Program-made: the position numbers and the translations under genes
Part shown: positions 35,901 through 38,636 of the stretch, piece after piece
Layout: each line of letters opens with the position of its first letter
Numbering within the stretch: position 1 is the stretch's first letter
The notes under the pieces: model-generated
What the model saw: the letters and a program-made list of their open reading frames with translations, nothing else
Databases searched by the model: none
What the model was told of the DNA's origin: nothing
Origin: Nitrospiraceae bacterium
GTDB taxonomy: Bacteria; Nitrospirota; Nitrospiria; Nitrospirales; Nitrospiraceae
Direction of reading: 5' to 3'
Assembly (NCBI GenBank): GCA_919902665.1
Contig: CAKKRK010000189.1
Span: 1 to 38,636 of the forward strand
Length of the DNA: 38,636 nt

Positions 35901-36220
35901 ATTTCGATATCTGGAATTATCCGCTGCTACTCTTGCTCTCGTGGTCGGTGAATGTGTTGCTGGCGCTCCTTGGCGCCTTCCTCCTCTATCAATCGGCAAG
36001 CCGGGCAAAAGCGGCGATGCTCGCCGGGCTCAACCGGCAAATCGTCCAGACCTTGGGAATCGGGAAGGATCACGACGTCCGAGTGAAACAGATCCAGCAC
36101 GTCATCAGCGAAGTGGAAGACAACGAACGGGGGGCCTTTGTCCCTCTCTATCAGCAGCCGGTCGTTGAATCGTCTCTGTATGGGTTGGTGGCGCTGCTTC
36201 AATATCTGTATCTTAGTTAG
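32996..36220 (+). CDS. Large uncharacterised membrane protein with a big extracytoplasmic domain
   Basis: A 1074-residue protein that I do not recognise. One helix near the N-terminus (about 10-28, VAGALTLVLALAGVML) precedes a soluble region of about 640 residues, which should lie outside the cytoplasm. Its last part, about 470-600, includes a stretch (ARAIGILGTDPYDSLLIIKALRPAFPH and following) that recalls periplasmic binding-protein folds. Seven or so hydrophobic helices follow at roughly 664-684, 700-720, 745-762, 828-850, 870-893, 953-968 and 973-998, then a cytoplasmic tail. The ribosome site is weak (GAGAAGCC). It runs 8 bp into the next gene and probably heads an operon with two hydrolases and a tiny Cys protein. 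A sensing or transport role is possible but unproven. Confidence 0.8.
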   Translation: MAKKQSDSKIAVAGALTLVLALAGVMLVKEPLRSSRPVGTGLDMRATVEEQTVRARLWEDPVAAVQRGLREVKTSRPSTTPVPPLTQRLRSLRHAIADRVKDGHHVTVLLVTTSGGPYVESTESRVRDRYAVGTALGVACYVPEQEGQLSFVEWDPQGPLSALPYEWYRLRKTRVCGEEGARAQDVLVVWFPDDALSRGFFASLTAFSQALVCREAEKKSECLLTNDTRRLVRLNPNLQQAVTFKILGPRTSSAFRALLAEAGESYAEPHEGVGVWPNVDGWIELYSPWSSAMKGLLAYGLNTDGGKGTACATYAACEQEFARRLSDANIRLAYDIGSDDQLFDSLVEELERRQVRLGWDAVILIGEWDSFYGRALPIEFRAAACTKVATLSEWDLERIKVPVEIKSWCSTIPQAVDLQIQRQADYESLTLNVHRYSYLSGLDGEVPGEDKGKAARADNGKESQRDRPEGTSQVDYVRALVDRIHDEGEGARAIGILGTDPYDSLLIIKALRPAFPHAIFFTVGLDGRHLHPSEYKWTRNMVIASPFGLQLDGGLQRDVPPFRSSYQTSTYFAALRAVGHVLCRRDEQVGTPSGPCTTTYHAALTPDDRLYDAGSHIRLFEAGRNGAVDVSIVKQEAVRTIHPLRPDLAHTDGYGQLRQGVGFDNAAVAAATAVGFVLVVVVAWSNQRLWSGIVRSPRALSTAAVVLVALFAVFVLAGGAEALLAGHDKGEPFSWTAGVSIWPSELLRFFVVVLTVLLFVKGARDLQKNGDQISEKFRFEATSGRYRLSLQTVWTNLQRVYHPLATIAPMKLDQAWVRYREASRLSQGIVRTLLLFIIYAGAMWAIGYFVLDEEYIHPCRGALSCNVDSVMTLASVGIVVLLNLAVFDAVMLCRRWIGWVINSTGGWSDHIRNEYLRNYGLGEAQKTEFEKLQCLAVVDLIAQRTEVVNRLIRYPFIALLIMIAARNEYFDIWNYPLLLLLSWSVNVLLALLGAFLLYQSASRAKAAMLAGLNRQIVQTLGIGKDHDVRVKQIQHVISEVEDNERGAFVPLYQQPVVESSLYGLVALLQYLYLS

Positions 36221-36228
36221 GGGGCTGC

Positions 36229-36945
36229 ATGCGTGAAGTGTCAGTCGGTGGATTAAAGGTTCGGCTCACCGGCGGAGTAGACGGGCAGGGGGGTGGTGAC
36301 GGCCCTCTCGTCATGCTCCTTCACGGATTTGGCGCACCGGGGGACGATTTGGTGCCGCTGGCGGATGTGATCGATGTTCCGGCCAAGACCCGCTGGCTCT
36401 TCCCGGAAGCACCGCTCTCGCTCAACATGGGATTCGGCGATTCGCGCGCCTGGTGGATCATCGACTTCACGCGCATCCAGGAAGATCGCGCCGCAGGCCG
36501 CATTCGTGATCTGTCTGTGGAAGTTCCTCAAGGCCTGGCCCTAGCACGTGAACGGTTACTAGCCTTTCTCAAAGAACTCCCGAAACAGCTCCCGATCGAT
36601 TACAAGAAAACCGTGATCGGCGGCTTTTCACAGGGAGCGATGCTCACCTGTGATGCCGTCTTGCAGACCGACTATCCATTCGCTGGGCTGGTGCAGCTAT
36701 CCGGGAACTTGCTGGCTCAGGCGGTCTGGGGGCCACGTATGCCGAAGCGGAAGGGGCTCCCGGTCTTCCAAAGTCATGGCACGCAAGACGATGTTCTTCC
36801 GAACATCGGAGCCGAGCGTCTTCGTGATGCGCTGACGCAAGCGGGCCTCGCCGTGGAGTGGCACAGCTTCCGAGGTGGGCATGCGATTCCCGAAGCGGTG
36901 CTGCGGCGACTGGGGCCGTTCATCACAAAGAGATTCGGAGGATGA
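36229..36945 (+). CDS. Alpha/beta hydrolase, carboxylesterase/phospholipase type
   Basis: A 238-residue serine hydrolase of the carboxylesterase (YpfH/phospholipase-carboxylesterase) group. The oxyanion-side motif is MLLHGFGAPGDDLVPLA, the nucleophile elbow is GGFSQGAML, and the remaining triad members are the Asp in SHGTQDDVLP and the His in FRGGHAIP. There is no signal peptide, so it is cytoplasmic. The natural substrate cannot be read from sequence. AGGGGG lies just before the ATG, 8 bp after the membrane-protein gene, and its stop touches the next hydrolase gene, so the three are likely co-transcribed. Confidence 0.9.
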   Translation: MREVSVGGLKVRLTGGVDGQGGGDGPLVMLLHGFGAPGDDLVPLADVIDVPAKTRWLFPEAPLSLNMGFGDSRAWWIIDFTRIQEDRAAGRIRDLSVEVPQGLALARERLLAFLKELPKQLPIDYKKTVIGGFSQGAMLTCDAVLQTDYPFAGLVQLSGNLLAQAVWGPRMPKRKGLPVFQSHGTQDDVLPNIGAERLRDALTQAGLAVEWHSFRGGHAIPEAVLRRLGPFITKRFGG

Positions 36946-36947
36946 AC

Positions 36948-37706
36948 ATGCAGCCTTTCGAGCTCATCGGTGCAGATGGCAAACGCATCAAAGGTGATCG
37001 CGGCAATGGCGAAAATCGGCAGATCCTCTTCATCACCGGTTTTCTGTCCAAGCGGTGGGGCAATAAGAGTAAGGCGCTGGCGCAATGGTGTCAGGAGAAG
37101 GGGTGGGGGTTTTGTTGTTACGACGTGCGTGGGTTCGGTGATTCAGAAGGACAGTTCACGGACTACACCCTTTCGGATTGGATTGCCGATGCACGGATAG
37201 TAGTGAAGTCGATCGAGGCTGGGCCACCCGTCACCATCGTAGGCAATTCGCTTGGCAGTTGGATCGCCTGGCTGGTCGCGCAGGAATTCTCAGTTGTAGA
37301 AGAACTGATTTTGATCGCGCCGGCATTTAACATGATGGGTGAGCGAGCCAAGACCATCCCCCAGGAACGGCTCCACGACTGGCATACCGCCGGATGGATG
37401 CCGTGGGACGATGATCCGGTACATCGGGATTGGCCCTTGTCCTGGACGTGGGTGGAGGAAAGCGAACAGTACTGGGCCAAGACATGTGACATCACCCGTC
37501 ACGTCAAGACGACGATTCTTCATGGGCAGGATGATATCGTCATTTCCCCGGATGGAAGCCGGCGGTTTGCCGATGAACTGCGTCGTCGCGATCCCAGTTT
37601 TCCACTTGATCTCAGACTAATTCCAGGCGACCATCGGTTGAGTAGTCCTGAACATCTGGAGCTGTTTCACCGATTAGTCACGAGGGAGGTCTCATGCTCG
37701 TCTTGA
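36948..37706 (+). CDS. Alpha/beta hydrolase
   Basis: A 252-residue hydrolase unlike the preceding one. Start choice: GGAGG at 36937-36941 places the ATG at 36948 at a good 6-nt distance; the ATG at 36942, which overlaps the previous stop, is too close to that site. Motifs are LFITGFLSKRWGNKSKALAQWCQ, then CYDVRGFGDSEG, then the nucleophile elbow IVGNSLGSWIAWL. The acid is probably the Asp in LHGQDDIVIS and the base the His in PGDHRLSS. Cytoplasmic. Related proteins are often annotated as hydrolases of the serine aminopeptidase type. It overlaps the next small gene by 13 bp. Confidence 0.88.
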   Translation: MQPFELIGADGKRIKGDRGNGENRQILFITGFLSKRWGNKSKALAQWCQEKGWGFCCYDVRGFGDSEGQFTDYTLSDWIADARIVVKSIEAGPPVTIVGNSLGSWIAWLVAQEFSVVEELILIAPAFNMMGERAKTIPQERLHDWHTAGWMPWDDDPVHRDWPLSWTWVEESEQYWAKTCDITRHVKTTILHGQDDIVISPDGSRRFADELRRRDPSFPLDLRLIPGDHRLSSPEHLELFHRLVTREVSCSS

Positions 37707-37861
37707 TTCACAAGGAATGCGGAGGGCCAGCTCTGGACGAATCGCCGGTGGGAGAGGTCTGTGCGATTCCCGTCGACCGGTTTCCCTTCTCCTGTTTTAC
37801 CTGCCTGGAAGAGATCGATGACGAATCGGAAGTGCGGCTGTCGCAAGACTTGGGGATCTAG
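37694..37861 (+). CDS. Tiny Cys-containing protein (55 residues)
   Basis: Found by hand translation. ATG 37694 has GGAGG 4 nt upstream, inside the end of the hydrolase gene. The protein begins MLVLIHKECGGPALDESP and continues with VCAIPVDRFPFSCFTCLEEID before a short acidic tail and TAG. The CxxC (SCFTC) together with the Cys in KECGG suggests a small zinc-binding knuckle. Overlap with the upstream gene and the strong ribosome site support it as a real last gene of this operon. No function is assigned. Confidence 0.7.
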   Translation: MLVLIHKECGGPALDESPVGEVCAIPVDRFPFSCFTCLEEIDDESEVRLSQDLGI

Positions 37862-37872
37862 CAGATCCTAGA

Positions 37873-38223
37873 TTAGGATGATGGCTTCTTCTCAAGGGAC
37901 GTGAGAAGTTGTGCGATCCTGATCTTCAACGTCGGTAAGTCTCGCTCGACCACATCCCAGACCAGCTGCAGATTGATACCGAAATAGTCGTGGATGAGTT
38001 TGTCCCGCATCCCGGCGATGGGCTTCCACGAAATATCAGGATGAGCGTCTTTGAGCGCCTGGGACAGGCGTTTTGTCGCTTCGCCGATTATTTCCAGATT
38101 GCGCACCACTGCATCCTGGGTCTTACGGTCGGCAAAGAAGCTCTCCCGGCCGGCTTCAGTGTAGGTGAGAATATGCTGAATGGCGTCCCGAATGTGGAAG
38201 AGGTAGATGCGATCGTCCTTCAT
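37873..38223 (-). CDS. hepT: HepT-like toxin (DUF86 family RNase)
   Basis: A 116-residue HEPN-family protein. The RNase motif R-x4-H-x-Y is present in MRDKLIHDYFGI. Other family parts are DDRIYLFHIRDAIQHI, AVVRNLEIIGEATKRLS and VWDVVERDLPTLKIRI. HepT toxins are mRNA or tRNA nucleases kept harmless by adenylylation of the motif Tyr by the partner MntA. It follows the mntA gene with a 4-bp overlap and the same strand, the standard arrangement. It lies tail to tail with the hydrolase operon (12 bp apart). Confidence 0.92.
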   Translation of the reverse strand: MKDDRIYLFHIRDAIQHILTYTEAGRESFFADRKTQDAVVRNLEIIGEATKRLSQALKDAHPDISWKPIAGMRDKLIHDYFGINLQLVWDVVERDLPTLKIRIAQLLTSLEKKPSS

Positions 38224-38510
38224 AGTGGGACGGCTTCGGCCTGGATGCGCTCTTTCAAATAGGGGCTGAGGCCTTCATCCGTGAGGACATCGACTTTGCG
38301 CTGCAGAATGGATTCCAGCTCCTGAGTCAGTCCAATCAAATCCAAGAGGCTGCGTCCGCTGTCCATCTGCACCAGGAGGTCAACGTCGCTGGCCGCTCCT
38401 GCTTCACCGCGGGCAACCGATCCAAACACACGGACATGGTGCGCGCCATGTTGTGAGGCGAGTCGAAGGATGTCGTTGCGTTTGATCTTCAGAACATCAA
38501 TCGTGGTCAT
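38220..38510 (-). CDS. mntA: MntA-like nucleotidyltransferase antitoxin
   Basis: A 96-residue minimal nucleotidyltransferase. The catalytic signature G-S-x10-D-x-D is exact in VFGSVARGEAGAASDVDLLV. The C-terminal half (RSLLDLIGLTQELESILQRKVDVLTDEGLSPYLKERI) is typical of the family. It neutralises HepT by adding AMP to it. ATG 38510 is the frame start; the ribosome site is weak. It is the first gene of the pair. Confidence 0.92.
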   Translation of the reverse strand: MTTIDVLKIKRNDILRLASQHGAHHVRVFGSVARGEAGAASDVDLLVQMDSGRSLLDLIGLTQELESILQRKVDVLTDEGLSPYLKERIQAEAVPL

Positions 38511-38600
38511 AGTTGGTTCTCTGATGCGTACGTACCAGGATACTGATTTGTCTCAATTCTGACAAGCATGCCAATGTTCGGCTGTAGCTAGCACATCATC

Positions 38601-38636
38601 TGTCCGGTTTTTGTAGCACGTGAAGTGTCCGGTTTA
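38601..38636. repeat. Short direct repeats at window edge, possible mobile-element end
   Basis: TGTCCGGTTT occurs at 38601-38610 and again at 38626-38635, 25 nt apart in the same orientation. Repeated short motifs starting with TGT are seen at the ends of some insertion sequences (for example IS21 or IS481 types). The window stops before any transposase could be seen. Confidence 0.3.

Overview
The window looks like a chromosomal segment of a Nitrospira-type bacterium (Nitrospirota). This is an inference from gene content: a DAB-type inorganic-carbon pump, a complete Na+-translocating NADH:quinone oxidoreductase (Nqr), an NhaD-type antiporter, a SulP anion transporter and short palindromic repeats of a kind I associate with Nitrospira. 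No rRNA or housekeeping marker fixes the taxon. I saw no tRNA, rRNA, CRISPR array or intact transposase.

Layout. 1-4.2 kb: the start of arfB (cut by the window edge), a DUF2490 outer-membrane-type protein, a small hypothetical gene, and two adjacent secreted paralogues that each carry two SgcJ/EcaC (SnoaL-like) domains. 4.3-11.2 kb: a compact minus-strand operon dabB, NuoM-like antiporter subunit, dabA, PII-like regulator. It is preceded by a structured leader ending in a terminator-like hairpin just before dabB. 11.3-15.7 kb: a patchwork with two DUF2294 genes, a DUF2294 relic, a VapBC toxin-antitoxin pair between direct repeats, a MITE-like repeat, a lipoprotein and noncoding stretches. 15.7-23.6 kb: all minus strand, UspA, SulP transporter, a sigma-54 response regulator with its soluble histidine kinase, NhaD and a second UspA. 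23.7-31.1 kb: nqrA-B-C-D-E, a second copy of the MITE-like repeat, then nqrF-apbE-nqrM. 31.4-37.9 kb (plus strand): selO, a large unrecognised membrane protein, two alpha/beta hydrolases and a tiny CxxC protein. 37.9-38.6 kb: a MntA/HepT toxin-antitoxin pair and the edge of a possible mobile element.

How the genes may work together. DabAB and possibly SulP bring in or hydrate inorganic carbon. Nqr couples NADH/quinone electron transfer to Na+ movement, with its own flavin transferase (ApbE) and iron-delivery factor (NqrM). NhaD exchanges Na+ and H+. Together this reads as a sodium/bicarbonate energetics island, with a sigma-54 two-component pair in the middle as a possible regulator. The main observations for follow-up are the dab leader (possible attenuator), the extra degenerate NuoM-like subunit in the dab operon, and the repeat lying inside the nqr operon.
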